Positions 16,701 through 28,322 of a DNA stretch of 64,000 nt are shown here, piece after piece. The notes beneath the pieces are model-generated. The model had not been told where the DNA came from and searched no databases. It saw nothing but the letters and a program-made list of their open reading frames with translations. Source of the stretch: Massilia atriviolacea (lineage in GTDB: Bacteria; Pseudomonadota; Gammaproteobacteria; Burkholderiales; Burkholderiaceae_D); the NCBI RefSeq assembly GCF_003953935.1, contig NZ_RXLQ01000005.1:302625-366624 (forward strand), in the 5' to 3' direction. Position 1 is the first letter of the stretch. The number at the start of each line of letters is the position of its first letter. A program made the translations under genes and the position numbers.

Positions 16701-17663
16701 TTAGGTGGGGGGGTTGTCAGGATGATCGATTAGCTTCCAGGTTATGCCGTCAAAGCATGCAATCTCTTTCGGGCCGAAGGACCACAACATGTTATGTACT
16801 GCGTCGACTTGATACGTCCATAACTCCGACTTGAAGCCGGTGACCACTCTCTGAATACGTGCTCCATCGAAGTAAAAAAGGCCCTGATTGGATGTGGCAA
16901 GATATACCGAGTCACCAAATTTTGCTAGCGACCAAAAAATAAAGTTATCGTCGATTGAGCTCATGTTTTGGAAGCCCGTACGCGCGCTTCCTTTCAGTAG
17001 AGTTCCGTTGTTTCCACAAATCCATACCTCGTCCTTGCTGATGACGCGTACGCAATTCAGATGTTCATCAGTTGGCAAGGGCAACTGTTTCCAGGCATGT
17101 CCATCGAAGTGGTAAAGTTTACCGCTCAAACCGCAAGTGTACACATCAGTCTCACTGCTGCCATCAATGCTGCTTAAAATACCGAAGTCGAGTCCGAACG
17201 TGGTCCGTATCTGTAGCGGGGACGAAGTCAGCAATGTCCAGACGCCATCGTCACGGCGATACACTTGATCGTTCGCGCCGCACGCAAAAATTGCATTGCC
17301 AATTTCGCGTATGGCGCAAAGGTAACCGCGCGAGCCCAACCGAAGACCGGCCTCTGGTATTTTTTCTGAAATGATCGAACCATCTCCGTTCGAAAAAATC
17401 TCAAATTCACCTTCTTTAGATAGAGCACAAAGACGACGACCAACTGTTCCGGCAGGCTTTTTCACGCAGACGGAAACAATGTTGCTTTCAATATCGTGGT
17501 GATACCATTTGTTTCCGTCGAGCCTGCCCACATAAGCAAACATGCGGCTGAAGGCATACTCCTGCGGATCGAATTTATCACCGTACGAGGCAACATAGAT
17601 GTAATCGGCTTCGACTGCGCAACCAGCAACGAAGGTAACCGAGTTTGGATAATTCCTGTTCAT
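16701..17663 (-). CDS. Beta-propeller-like hypothetical protein A (T6SS island)
   Basis: AGGAGA lies 5-10 nt before the ATG at 17663, which sets the start; the frame is open further upstream. The 320-residue protein has five or six blade-like repeats, for example QVYRRDDGVWTLL, KLYHFDGHAWKQLPLPTD, TLLKGSARTGFQNM and GLFYFDGARIQRV. No signal peptide is visible. It directly follows the effector gene (13 nt gap). That position, immediately downstream of a toxin, is where cognate immunity genes normally lie, making it one of two candidate immunity proteins for the nuclease. It is paralogous to the protein at 14263-15231. Confidence 0.72.
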   Translation of the reverse strand: MNRNYPNSVTFVAGCAVEADYIYVASYGDKFDPQEYAFSRMFAYVGRLDGNKWYHHDIESNIVSVCVKKPAGTVGRRLCALSKEGEFEIFSNGDGSIISEKIPEAGLRLGSRGYLCAIREIGNAIFACGANDQVYRRDDGVWTLLTSSPLQIRTTFGLDFGILSSIDGSSETDVYTCGLSGKLYHFDGHAWKQLPLPTDEHLNCVRVISKDEVWICGNNGTLLKGSARTGFQNMSSIDDNFIFWSLAKFGDSVYLATSNQGLFYFDGARIQRVVTGFKSELWTYQVDAVHNMLWSFGPKEIACFDGITWKLIDHPDNPPT

Positions 17664-17676
17664 TCTTTCTCCTGTA

Positions 17677-19302
17677 TTATTCAACACCTGCGCCACCTCT
17701 AGGTGTAGACGTACCCATCTTGGTTGCATCTAGGTTCTTCGCTGCCGCTACTCTTCCAGACGGTTCGGCACGCCACTTCGTATCCGCTTTCAAGCCATTC
17801 TGTTTATGGTATGTACGGAGCTGATCCTTAATGTCGTCAGGATCGCAGCCCTTTACTATTGCAGCTGCTGTTGCTCCCGCATCTTCTAATTGCCCCAGTG
17901 TCGTTGTGTATTTAGGATTACCCGCAAGGCCCAGTAATTTTTCTGCACTGTCAGTCAGTATGTGCATACGTCCATGCTCGGCCAGAATATTGTAGTGCTC
18001 TGCGTCTGACATACTCCCTTTTGTAATGTAGTTGCCAGCAGCATCATTATATTTTCCACTTCCGGTTACGCAGAGACATAGTCCGTCCGCATGAGATATC
18101 CCACCTGGGTAAAGTTGACCCTCTTTAGTCGGATGTTTAAAGCAATGGTCGGGAACAACATGGTGGGGTGTTTGCCCAGGCGGACAGTGCTCGCTAAATT
18201 TCCGCAGCCGACAATTTTCGTCACCGCGCCTTCTTCTCCTTACCCTCACGCCTCCACGCGGTGGCGCAGGCGCTAGCGCAGTGGGCGATGGTGACGCTGG
18301 CAGCGTATCCCTGGGTGCTTTCTCTAGGTTTACTTTATTTTTTCCAGTATCAACTTTGGCAACGGGTCCTGCGGGCCTAGCGTCTATTCTGGGCGGTGAT
18401 ACATCCGGCATCCGTCGTACCGGTCCGGTCGTTGTTTTACCTGGCAAAAATTTTAACAATCGGTCGATTTTTCTACCTGCAGTCCTTCGTACATAACCTT
18501 CGGCAATTATTTCAATATCGGGCAACGGGCCGCCTGTGGCGAATTCAGCGCCAATATCAAGCGCCGTAGCGAACATCTCAAGTGCGCCGGATGCGCTATT
18601 CAGGCTTCCTCCAACCCGTGCCATGCCTCCACCAACAGTCACAGCCGCTGCCCCAGGAACCGCGCCGACACCAGTTAAGACAGCAAGCCCACCCGTTCCT
18701 GCCGTCACAGCTCCTGTCACAAGCAGTTTGTCCCCAGCGTCGCCGAGTTCAGCTGCCGTTTTGTGAAGCGGTCCCGAAACATTTTCCTTGTACTCGTGGC
18801 TTGCTTCCTTTACTGCGTCCGCTGCCTTATCCCACAGGCTTTTCTCGGCCACTGTCTCTGGCTTGGAAGGCGGCGCGCTCGCCCCTTTCGCCGATTTCGG
18901 TGGCACTTCACTTGGCGCCGACGTCGTGCAATAAATGCCTGGATTGTTCCCGCCGTTCATTGTGCACGGATCGCCGTCGCGGACGACCGATCGCTTTCCG
19001 GCGCTAACGGTATTGGATGCTCTTGTCGGCTTAACTTCGCCTGCTACTGTGTTTGATTTAACCCCTTTTCCCACCCCAGGAGAGTCACCTTTTCCGCTAG
19101 GCTGAGTTGACTTATCGAGAACGTACGCAGGATCGCCGTTGAAATATACGGTTGGAACAACGCCCACACTGTTACTTAAATCCTGGAATGTGGGATATGG
19201 CAACGGTGGCAAGGAAGCTCCCACAGGAGTTTTATTTAACGAGGGCGCTGTAGATATTGCCCTAAATTTACTATTTTTGCGGGCGGCAATTGGATTAGCC
19301 AT
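17677..19302 (-). CDS. DUF4150 PAAR-like T6SS effector with C-terminal HNH-like nuclease region
   Basis: A 541-residue modular protein. Residues 1-127 form a DUF4150/PAAR-like tip domain, with YFNGDPAYVLDKST and the KRSVVRDGDPCTMNGGNNPG segment. Residues 190-225 are a Gly/Ala-rich hydrophobic stretch, and 290-350 a Pro-rich linker. From about 360 onward is a toxin-like domain with Cys364/Cys373, HHVVPDHCF (His380, His381, Asp385, His386), CLCVTG and EHGRMH, resembling HNH/endonuclease VII-type toxins. It should sit on the VgrG spike and be injected into competitors. The start overlaps the DUF2169 gene by 8 nt. The nuclease class is a motif-level guess. Confidence 0.8.
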   Translation of the reverse strand: MANPIAARKNSKFRAISTAPSLNKTPVGASLPPLPYPTFQDLSNSVGVVPTVYFNGDPAYVLDKSTQPSGKGDSPGVGKGVKSNTVAGEVKPTRASNTVSAGKRSVVRDGDPCTMNGGNNPGIYCTTSAPSEVPPKSAKGASAPPSKPETVAEKSLWDKAADAVKEASHEYKENVSGPLHKTAAELGDAGDKLLVTGAVTAGTGGLAVLTGVGAVPGAAAVTVGGGMARVGGSLNSASGALEMFATALDIGAEFATGGPLPDIEIIAEGYVRRTAGRKIDRLLKFLPGKTTTGPVRRMPDVSPPRIDARPAGPVAKVDTGKNKVNLEKAPRDTLPASPSPTALAPAPPRGGVRVRRRRRGDENCRLRKFSEHCPPGQTPHHVVPDHCFKHPTKEGQLYPGGISHADGLCLCVTGSGKYNDAAGNYITKGSMSDAEHYNILAEHGRMHILTDSAEKLLGLAGNPKYTTTLGQLEDAGATAAAIVKGCDPDDIKDQLRTYHKQNGLKADTKWRAEPSGRVAAAKNLDATKMGTSTPRGGAGVE

Positions 19303-20779
19303 GCCAGAGCCTGTTCTCCGTTTTACGCCCCATCGCAGTAGTTGATGTATCTATGTTTTGCAAATGCATTTGTACGTTTCCGATCTGCTTCCGGATGTGA
19401 TCGCGCTCATCAAAGGTATACATTCTCGTTTCAACCGCTCGTAACGGTTCGTCATCCAATTTTGCCACTACAAGTCGCCATATTATAGAAATTCGTTGAT
19501 GGTCGGGATCAACGATAAGTGTATCGATTACCATAGGCTCGCGGAACATTTCACCACCCTCCAGTCGTAAAAGAAGATGACACTCATGTCTCGGTAGGCT
19601 CAACGATAACCTCGTATTTCCCTGCTCATCGACCCGCGCCGCAGGGGTATCAATTCCGCACATGTTCGTTAGCTCGACGATTTCATCCCCCTTGAGGAAG
19701 TCAATCTGCTGATCTGGTTCCGCCGCATTCCACACGGAAAAGTCGAAGTCGTCAGGTAGCCATGCGTCACCTCGCGCGAAGTCATCGTCAATCGTCCCTG
19801 CCAGAATTCTTCGTGCCGGGTGTGCTTTCGCGCGAACACCGAAGCCGGCCACAAGTGCACTCGACGTCTTGCTATTAAGTCTGCCGTCGAGTGCACGAGC
19901 AAAGTGGGACGCCCTCAAAGTGGATCTGCTTAGCGCTATCTGAGGCGCAGGAATTGACGAGAGCCGCATCGCGTTCACGTACCATTGCGTCGCGAACCCG
20001 CGCCCGGCAGTATTAGGCTCGTAGGCGTCAATCGCAATTGCCACCGATTGGTTTTCCTCCGCCGCACGCTGAGCGGAAACTTGCTGGGGCGGAAGCCTGT
20101 TTCTCCTAGCTACCCGTGCTGCGGCCTTCTGGTCCGCATTGATGCGACATTCACCGCCAAACGCGTATGTTTTATTGATGGGAACTGAGAGTACCGGTGC
20201 TGGTAAAGTCAGGCGCCATGTAGGTATTCGCAATAAACCAAACGAAAGTACCTTGACAGCGGTGGCCACTATCCGCAGAGGCCACACATGTTTGCGGAAC
20301 GATCGCGGACCACTTATCGCAAGGTGCTTGTCTACAAGTAGTTTTCCAGGGGTGTCGCGTCGCGCCGCAATTTCCGAGTGCCAGTCGTCCAGCAAGGCTT
20401 GAGAAGGCCCGACGAATTGATTTATTCCATCAGGACGAGGTGGTAACGGAGCAGGTATGTCAGGCTCCTTTACCACCAGCCGCACCTTGAACCAACGCGT
20501 CGCTTTCCCTTGTGGGGCGTATGCGGTTGCATTGACGATGATGTCGCATCGCGGCTTGAACTGGCAATAATCCGACTCCTGCAATACGAAGCCACCATCT
20601 TCGCCAGACGCGACTTGGTCTTCTTCACAAAGGGGCAGTTGCTCATCGGCGTAAACCAGCGCGCCGTCGTTATCCCAGCTAAGGGTTTGCCGTAAGGCGA
20701 CAACGTGAAATTCCTGGTTGTGTTGATCCACTCCGGCGAACTTTTGCGCGGGAAAAGGGGTGTGATTGATGAATTCCAT
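19295..20779 (-). CDS. DUF2169-domain T6SS adaptor protein
   Basis: A 494-residue protein beginning MEFINHTPFPAQKFAGVDQ, the conserved opening of DUF2169, with the family's RQTLSWDNDGALV and LQESDYCQFKPRCDIIVNATAYAP segments following. In Agrobacterium and other systems DUF2169 proteins act as adaptors that load DUF4150/PAAR-like effectors onto a cognate VgrG. The order here, vgrG-DUF2169-DUF4150 effector, agrees exactly. The gene starts 12 nt downstream of the vgrG stop and overlaps the effector gene by 8 nt. It is cytoplasmic and has no catalytic motif. Confidence 0.88.
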   Translation of the reverse strand: MEFINHTPFPAQKFAGVDQHNQEFHVVALRQTLSWDNDGALVYADEQLPLCEEDQVASGEDGGFVLQESDYCQFKPRCDIIVNATAYAPQGKATRWFKVRLVVKEPDIPAPLPPRPDGINQFVGPSQALLDDWHSEIAARRDTPGKLLVDKHLAISGPRSFRKHVWPLRIVATAVKVLSFGLLRIPTWRLTLPAPVLSVPINKTYAFGGECRINADQKAAARVARRNRLPPQQVSAQRAAEENQSVAIAIDAYEPNTAGRGFATQWYVNAMRLSSIPAPQIALSRSTLRASHFARALDGRLNSKTSSALVAGFGVRAKAHPARRILAGTIDDDFARGDAWLPDDFDFSVWNAAEPDQQIDFLKGDEIVELTNMCGIDTPAARVDEQGNTRLSLSLPRHECHLLLRLEGGEMFREPMVIDTLIVDPDHQRISIIWRLVVAKLDDEPLRAVETRMYTFDERDHIRKQIGNVQMHLQNIDTSTTAMGRKTENRLWHG

Positions 20780-20790
20780 GCATCGTCCGG

Positions 20791-23034
20791 TTAGTTAATA
20801 TCGACATCCTTGCCGGATATCTGTACCGGTCCGCTTGATTCGAAATTGAATTTCGTTCCATTGATGATTACCGTGCCATCCGCCTTCATCTGGAGGCTTG
20901 CTTGCCCAACCGAAATTTGCAGTTCCTCGCCAGCGGTGATCGATATTTTCTTTCCCACATCTGTATTTTGATTGATGCCGACAACAGTGGCCATCACCAT
21001 CCCTACGTTGAGGCTGTATCCCAACCCAACGTTCTCCATTCGTCCCAGGCCAACGTTCTGCATGTATGCCATGCCGATAGTCTCTGTCTTCATCTTGGCG
21101 ACATTGATCGACCAGTTCTTTCCGATCGTATCCTTCTCGTGCTTAACCACCTTCTTTTTACGATTTCCGCCAATATCGATGGTTTCGTTCTTCCCCACAT
21201 CCTCCGTACGGTTATCCCCGATGCTGATCTTCTCATCGTGATCTACGCGCTCGGTGCGATTGTTATGAATTGTGATCGTCTCGTTGTTATCAACGGTTTC
21301 GGTCCGGTCGTGATGCACCGTAATCGTCTCGTCGCGATCCACCGTCTCGGTGCGGTCGCGCTTGACGTGGTTGGTTTCGTCGCGGTCGATCGTCTTGCGG
21401 CGATCGTTGCCGACCCATTTGTCCTCATCGTGCTCGACTTCGGTCAGCTGGTCCTTCTCCGCGTGCAACCACAGCTGTTCCTGGCCTTTTTTGTCCTCGA
21501 AGCGGATGGCATTCGCATTGTCGTAGCTGCCGCCAGGCGTCGAGCGCGACAGGATGCCGCTTTGCGTCTTGTTATCCGGCAGCGTCCACGGCGGCATGGT
21601 GTCGGTATTTGGTACCATGCCGGTAATGATCGGCCGGTCCGGATTACCATCCAGGAACTGAACGATCACTTCCGTGCCGATCCGCGGAATCGACGTCATA
21701 CCGAAATTCGCACCTGCCCATGGGGTTGCCACACGAATCCACGCCGAACTTTTCTCGTCGCTGGTGCCGACGCGGTCCCAGTGGAACTGCACGCGCACCC
21801 GACCGTATTTGTCTGTATGAATTTCCTCGCCCGCCGGCCCGACCACTGTTGCCGTCTGGATGCCGTGAATCTTGGTCTCGACGCTGTTCAGTGCGCGCGG
21901 TGCACGCCACGGGATAATCTTGCGGATCGCCGTCAGTGTGTTTTCGTAGCGCGACGGTTCGGTCACCTTGACGTGATAGTTATTGGTCGCGTGGTGGGTG
22001 ACTTCGACAATCAAAAACTCGCGAGCTTGCGCATCGTCGCCGCGTGGATCGGCATCGAAGTGACCGGTCAGGCGGAACCAGCGACCGGGCATCACGAAGC
22101 GGTTATTCCCCGCACCGTCAAACTGCTTGCCGCCCGCTTCGACCGATTCCATCAGGCGTTGCGCCACCTCGCGCGCGTCGCCGCTATCCTTGAAGCCGAA
22201 GGCGCCCGAATATTCGTACGACTCGATATTGAGAACGGCGCCTTGCTGCTGCACCGTCGGCAGGGATGTTTGCGCCGGTCTCCCGGTCTTAAAGTCGTAT
22301 GACGCTAGCGACACCGTTCCTTGCGTGATTTGGCGTCCTGGCGACCATTCGCCGATGCCGTCTTCTTCATTGGCGCCGCCGTGGCGCTGGAACGGCATGT
22401 CAGGACGGCCGTCAATCGGCTCGGCCGCGCTGGAGTCGTCCGACAGCATTAGTTTGTGGCCGGCTTCGGTATGCTCGAACCAATAGAAGATGCCGGCCTT
22501 CGACCAGCGCCGTTCCAGGTAGTTGCTGTCGCTCTCGTCGAACTGGCAGGCATCGGTCATCACGCCGCTGGCGCCCTGCACCCGCCAGTCCCATGCGGAC
22601 AGGCTACCGTAGTCGCCGAAAATGCTCGACGTCTGCTGGTACAAGGTCGTGTTGTGGAACAGGTAGTTATCCTTGCGCATGCTCAGGTACTTGTACCACG
22701 GTCCCAGTTTTGCCTCGTAGTACGACACGCCGCCGTCCACCGTTTTCAGCCCGAAGCTGAACACGTGTCCGGTGAAGTAGCGCATCGTGCCGTCGCCGCG
22801 CACGAGCTGGACGCACATCATCTTGCCTTGCAACTCTTTGAGCGCCACATTGGGATCGTTGGACAACAATTCGACCGTGAATTCGAACGGACGGGACAGC
22901 GCTTCATACGCGTCCAGCCGGTTCACCAGCAGTTGCGACGAGGGACCGTCGCTGTTCGGGAAGAACAAGCGCAGAATGCGATCGTGCTGGCGATCGCTGA
23001 TGAGGTCCTGCAGGCTGAATGACGATTCGCTCAT
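20791..23034 (-). CDS. vgrG: Type VI secretion spike protein VgrG
   Basis: The start at 23034 is supported by CAGGAAAA about 10 nt upstream. The 747-residue protein has the gp27/gp5-like VgrG body: LVNRLDAYEALSRPFEFTVELLS near the N-terminus and the PAGEEIHTDKYGRVRVQFHWDR OB-fold region. This is followed by a needle of tandem DRDET/DRTETV-type repeats (about residues 545-645) that become GNRTEDVGKNETIDIGGN, then a terminal TVIINGTKFNFESSGPVQIS strand. It is the trimeric tip of the T6SS tube and probably carries the DUF4150 effector. No tss/Hcp genes are nearby, so it must use a main T6SS cluster elsewhere. Confidence 0.95.
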   Translation of the reverse strand: MSESSFSLQDLISDRQHDRILRLFFPNSDGPSSQLLVNRLDAYEALSRPFEFTVELLSNDPNVALKELQGKMMCVQLVRGDGTMRYFTGHVFSFGLKTVDGGVSYYEAKLGPWYKYLSMRKDNYLFHNTTLYQQTSSIFGDYGSLSAWDWRVQGASGVMTDACQFDESDSNYLERRWSKAGIFYWFEHTEAGHKLMLSDDSSAAEPIDGRPDMPFQRHGGANEEDGIGEWSPGRQITQGTVSLASYDFKTGRPAQTSLPTVQQQGAVLNIESYEYSGAFGFKDSGDAREVAQRLMESVEAGGKQFDGAGNNRFVMPGRWFRLTGHFDADPRGDDAQAREFLIVEVTHHATNNYHVKVTEPSRYENTLTAIRKIIPWRAPRALNSVETKIHGIQTATVVGPAGEEIHTDKYGRVRVQFHWDRVGTSDEKSSAWIRVATPWAGANFGMTSIPRIGTEVIVQFLDGNPDRPIITGMVPNTDTMPPWTLPDNKTQSGILSRSTPGGSYDNANAIRFEDKKGQEQLWLHAEKDQLTEVEHDEDKWVGNDRRKTIDRDETNHVKRDRTETVDRDETITVHHDRTETVDNNETITIHNNRTERVDHDEKISIGDNRTEDVGKNETIDIGGNRKKKVVKHEKDTIGKNWSINVAKMKTETIGMAYMQNVGLGRMENVGLGYSLNVGMVMATVVGINQNTDVGKKISITAGEELQISVGQASLQMKADGTVIINGTKFNFESSGPVQISGKDVDIN

Positions 23035-23770
23035 GCGATTTTCCTGTTCAATCAATGTCAGTCAATTCGGGAGAATTGAAGCGGCTGGTTCGGTAACTCG
23101 ACTGCCGAAACGAGGGGCTGGAGCCTTGAAGCTGGGGTGGAACGAGAGCGCTAGAGAGGGAACTTCCGGTCTTTGATTGCGCTCACGCCTTCTGTACAAA
23201 TTAACAATATTTTACCACCATTTGTCATGCATGGTCGCAATTTTTGTTACTTTAGGTAGTGCGCCAACAACATGCGAAATAGACAGATCGGGGGTGACCT
23301 TGTCCGAAATAGGGGACGCCCACATGGGGAAGTGAGGATGTTGATCCTGTCAGCCAGGGTGGTGGGAACAAGAAACAGGCTCCCCATGCACGAGACGCCT
23401 TCCTGACTCAGCGGCGCGGCGCCGCACTGACCGGCTAGAAACAATGCTTTTAAAAAGCAATTGCTGTTATTTTAGCAAAATTTTGTCATTTTGACCTTAC
23501 ATGTTCGGAATTCTTGGGCAGGGCCGAAACTGCGTCGGACGTGGCTTTCACGATCATGTCGAGCTGGAACTGTTCAAGGCCTTGGGGTTCAGGTAGGCAA
23601 GCTCGTCAACGCACTTCGATCGCGTTGCCGAGTCAGATAGCCGCCGTGGCAGCGCGCGCTTGGTTGCATGGCCGGTAGCCGATGCCATCGTCGGACGGCC
23701 TTGAAGGGGGAGTTGATGCCAGCGTGGGCAGGGCGCCCACGCCGTCCTACGGATCACGCGACCTGCATGC
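23035..23770. other. Gene-poor region upstream of vgrG
   Basis: The first 200 bp presumably contain the vgrG promoter, but no convincing -35/-10 pair could be chosen. The rest, about 23250-23770, is broken coding-like sequence: short minus-strand stretches such as LEQFQLDMIVKATSDAVSAL (near 23500-23580) are interrupted by stops and resolve to no family. This looks like the eroded edge of the island. No intact gene is supported here. Confidence 0.4.
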
Positions 23771-23869
23771 CTACCACTTGAATACCCTGGCCAGGGCCAG
23801 CCACCAGGTGATGAAAGTATCGATAAATCCGCTCAGGACCGGCACCACCTGGATCATCATATCGTCCAT
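23771..23869 (-). CDS. Putative 32-residue membrane microprotein
   Basis: GGAGAAC lies about 9 nt before the ATG at 23869, and the frame ends at TAA after 32 codons. The peptide starts MDDMMIQVVPVLSG and continues as one hydrophobic, Trp-containing helix (about residues 5-30) ending in a short basic tail, RVFKW. This is the layout of small single-pass membrane proteins. It is separated from the upstream DUF2863 gene by a strong terminator at 23974-23996, so it would need its own promoter. Expression is unproven. Confidence 0.4.
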   Translation of the reverse strand: MDDMMIQVVPVLSGFIDTFITWWLALARVFKW

Positions 23870-23973
23870 GCTTGTTCTCCACAGTACGTTGGCGCGGCCC
23901 GGGCGGGCCACCAAGCGAGTGTAGTGAGTTGGTATTTCGACATCTTGTGCGCGCCCAATAACGCGGTGGGCGT

Positions 23974-23996
23974 AAAAAAACCCGGGCAAGCCCGGG
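23974..23996 (-). terminator. Rho-independent terminator after the DUF2863 gene
   Basis: On the minus strand, CCCGGGCTTGCCCGGG is followed by seven T. It lies 23 nt beyond the stop of the DUF2863 gene and should end the leftward TCA transcript. Confidence 0.85.
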
Positions 23997-24018
23997 TCGT
24001 CCGCGCAGCGCGTGCAGG

Positions 24019-25284
24019 TCAGTGGAAGTGCTCGTTGCCCGCAGGCGCGTCTTCCGGCATCTCGGCGTGCACCAGTTCACCCGTCGGATCGGCGAACAGC
24101 GGCGCGTCGCAGTCGTCGCAATACTCGGTCACAAAGCGCTCGTTGTGACGCTTCACGTGCGTGACGCCCGCTTCGTTCAGGTGACCGACGATCTCGTCGA
24201 GCGGCGCTTTCGGTTCGATGGCGCCGCTCAGCCCGGCCGCCGACAGGCCTTCGACCGGCGTGCCGTCTTCATCTTCCTGTCCGTACAGCGGCCACACGAT
24301 GCCGTAAATCACGTCGGCGGTCTGGCGCATGGTGAAGCCCACGCGGTATTCGTCGATCTGGCCCTCGGCCGATTCGTCGCCGAAGCCGGCAATGACCGCG
24401 CGCAGGTCCGACGCTTCCACGCCCAGGGTATGGGTCAGGTAGTGCACGGCGGCGCGCACCGACACCGGCCGGATCAGCTTGTCCGCCTCGCGGCAAGCCA
24501 CGTAGTACGCTTCCGGCAGCAGCAGTTCGGTGCCGCAGCCCGGCAGCAGGCGCGCGATGGTCGGACCGGCCTGGGCGCGCCACTGTTCCAGCGCGTTCGC
24601 GCGCTCGACCATGAAGGTGGACTGGAACTGCGTTTCCTGCCAGCGGAACAGCGGCGCGCCCAGCGGCGCCACGATGGCCACCATCAGGTAGCGCGTGTCG
24701 GCCAGGAAGGGCGCGGTCTCGGCCGGCTTGGCCAGCGGCTTGACGGCCGTGCCCTTGTGCGCGGCCTGGGCCAGCTTGTGCGTGGCCGCATAGGTCTCGG
24801 CATGGGTGCGCGGCAGCTGGTCGATCGAGAACAGGGTCGGCGCCATGGCCATCTGCACGCCATCGGCCAGCAGGTGCGCCGAAAAATGGGCGGACAGGGT
24901 CTGCAGCAGGTCGGCCGGAATGGTGCCGGACGCGATCGAAAAACGCGTCCATGCAAGAATCGGGGCCGCCACCAGCAAGGCCTGGTAGGACTTGTCGACG
25001 CCATCGTGCTGCTCGACCATGGTCGACGATTCGCTGACCGCTTCCACGCCCTCCATCAGGGTATCGTAGGCGTTCAGGTCTTCCTTGAACAGCACGTTGA
25101 GGGTGGTGTCGACGGTATCCTGGTGGCCGCTCTTGAGCAGGCGCTGGAGGTGGGTGTCGAGCTGGCGTTCCCAGGCCCGTTCTTCGATGCGGCTGGCCGC
25201 CTGGACGATGGCCTGGCTGATGCTGACCAGGCGCTGGCTCTCGGCCGACAACTTATGGGAGGAATCTTTGGTTGGACGACGCAT
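24019..25284 (-). CDS. DUF2863-family protein
   Basis: A 421-residue protein matching the DUF2863 family of Burkholderiales, recognisable from LAWTRFSIASGTIP, RYLMVAIVAPLGAPLFRWQE and the C-terminal VTEYCDDCDAPLFADPTGELVHAEMP. The CxxC pair near the C-terminus could bind metal, though only two cysteines are present. It has no signal peptide or membrane segment. It lies downstream of acnA beyond a strong bidirectional hairpin at 25463-25487, so it may be a separate transcription unit. Its function is unknown. Confidence 0.88.
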   Translation of the reverse strand: MRRPTKDSSHKLSAESQRLVSISQAIVQAASRIEERAWERQLDTHLQRLLKSGHQDTVDTTLNVLFKEDLNAYDTLMEGVEAVSESSTMVEQHDGVDKSYQALLVAAPILAWTRFSIASGTIPADLLQTLSAHFSAHLLADGVQMAMAPTLFSIDQLPRTHAETYAATHKLAQAAHKGTAVKPLAKPAETAPFLADTRYLMVAIVAPLGAPLFRWQETQFQSTFMVERANALEQWRAQAGPTIARLLPGCGTELLLPEAYYVACREADKLIRPVSVRAAVHYLTHTLGVEASDLRAVIAGFGDESAEGQIDEYRVGFTMRQTADVIYGIVWPLYGQEDEDGTPVEGLSAAGLSGAIEPKAPLDEIVGHLNEAGVTHVKRHNERFVTEYCDDCDAPLFADPTGELVHAEMPEDAPAGNEHFH

Positions 25285-25462
25285 GGGGATAAGAGTCTTT
25301 GTAAGTGAATGAACGGATCAATAATGTCGGAACAATGATAAACCCTTATCAGCCGTATTGTAGTCCATTCGTCCGCCCACCATGAACCCGGCGCAAGAAG
25401 AGTGAAGAAAACGTGAGAAAGAGCGGGGCTGGCGCAGGCCTGCCCGCTGTGGCGCGGACGAA

Positions 25463-25487
25463 AAAACGCCGGGCAGGCCGGCGTTTT
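25463..25487. terminator. Bidirectional terminator downstream of acnA
   Basis: Perfect 10-bp palindromic stem AAAACGCCGG/CCGGCGTTTT with a 5-nt loop, about 40 nt past the acnA stop. The stem ends in A-run and T-run, so it can work on either strand. Confidence 0.8.
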
Positions 25488-25525
25488 CTGCGAACCCTGC
25501 GCTGGCGCAGGGCATCGTCGCGCGC

Positions 25526-28234
<2,709 letters not shown>

Positions 28235-28262
28235 GACCTCTCCTTCAGTGGGGTAGTGGCAA

Positions 28263-28302
28263 GGGGTATCGATCAGCCTACTTCGCGGCTGCTCGATACC
28301 CC
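28263..28302 (-). promoter_or_regulatory. Hairpin in the acnA leader
   Basis: GGGGTATCGA (28263-28272) pairs perfectly with TCGATACCCC (28293-28302) across a 20-nt loop. It lies between the stop of the MliC-like gene and the acnA ribosome-binding site. No U-tract follows in the direction of transcription, so it is more likely an attenuating or RNA-stabilising structure than a terminator. Confidence 0.45.
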
Positions 28303-28322
28303 CTATGCTTTTTTGGATTAAT

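Noticed and set aside
20902-22302. 466-residue plus-strand frame opposite vgrG
   Set aside because: Antisense shadow; apparent repeats only mirror the VgrG needle repeats.
23247-23757. Short minus-strand frames upstream of vgrG
   Set aside because: No ribosome-binding site, conserved domain or intact frame; treated as eroded sequence.
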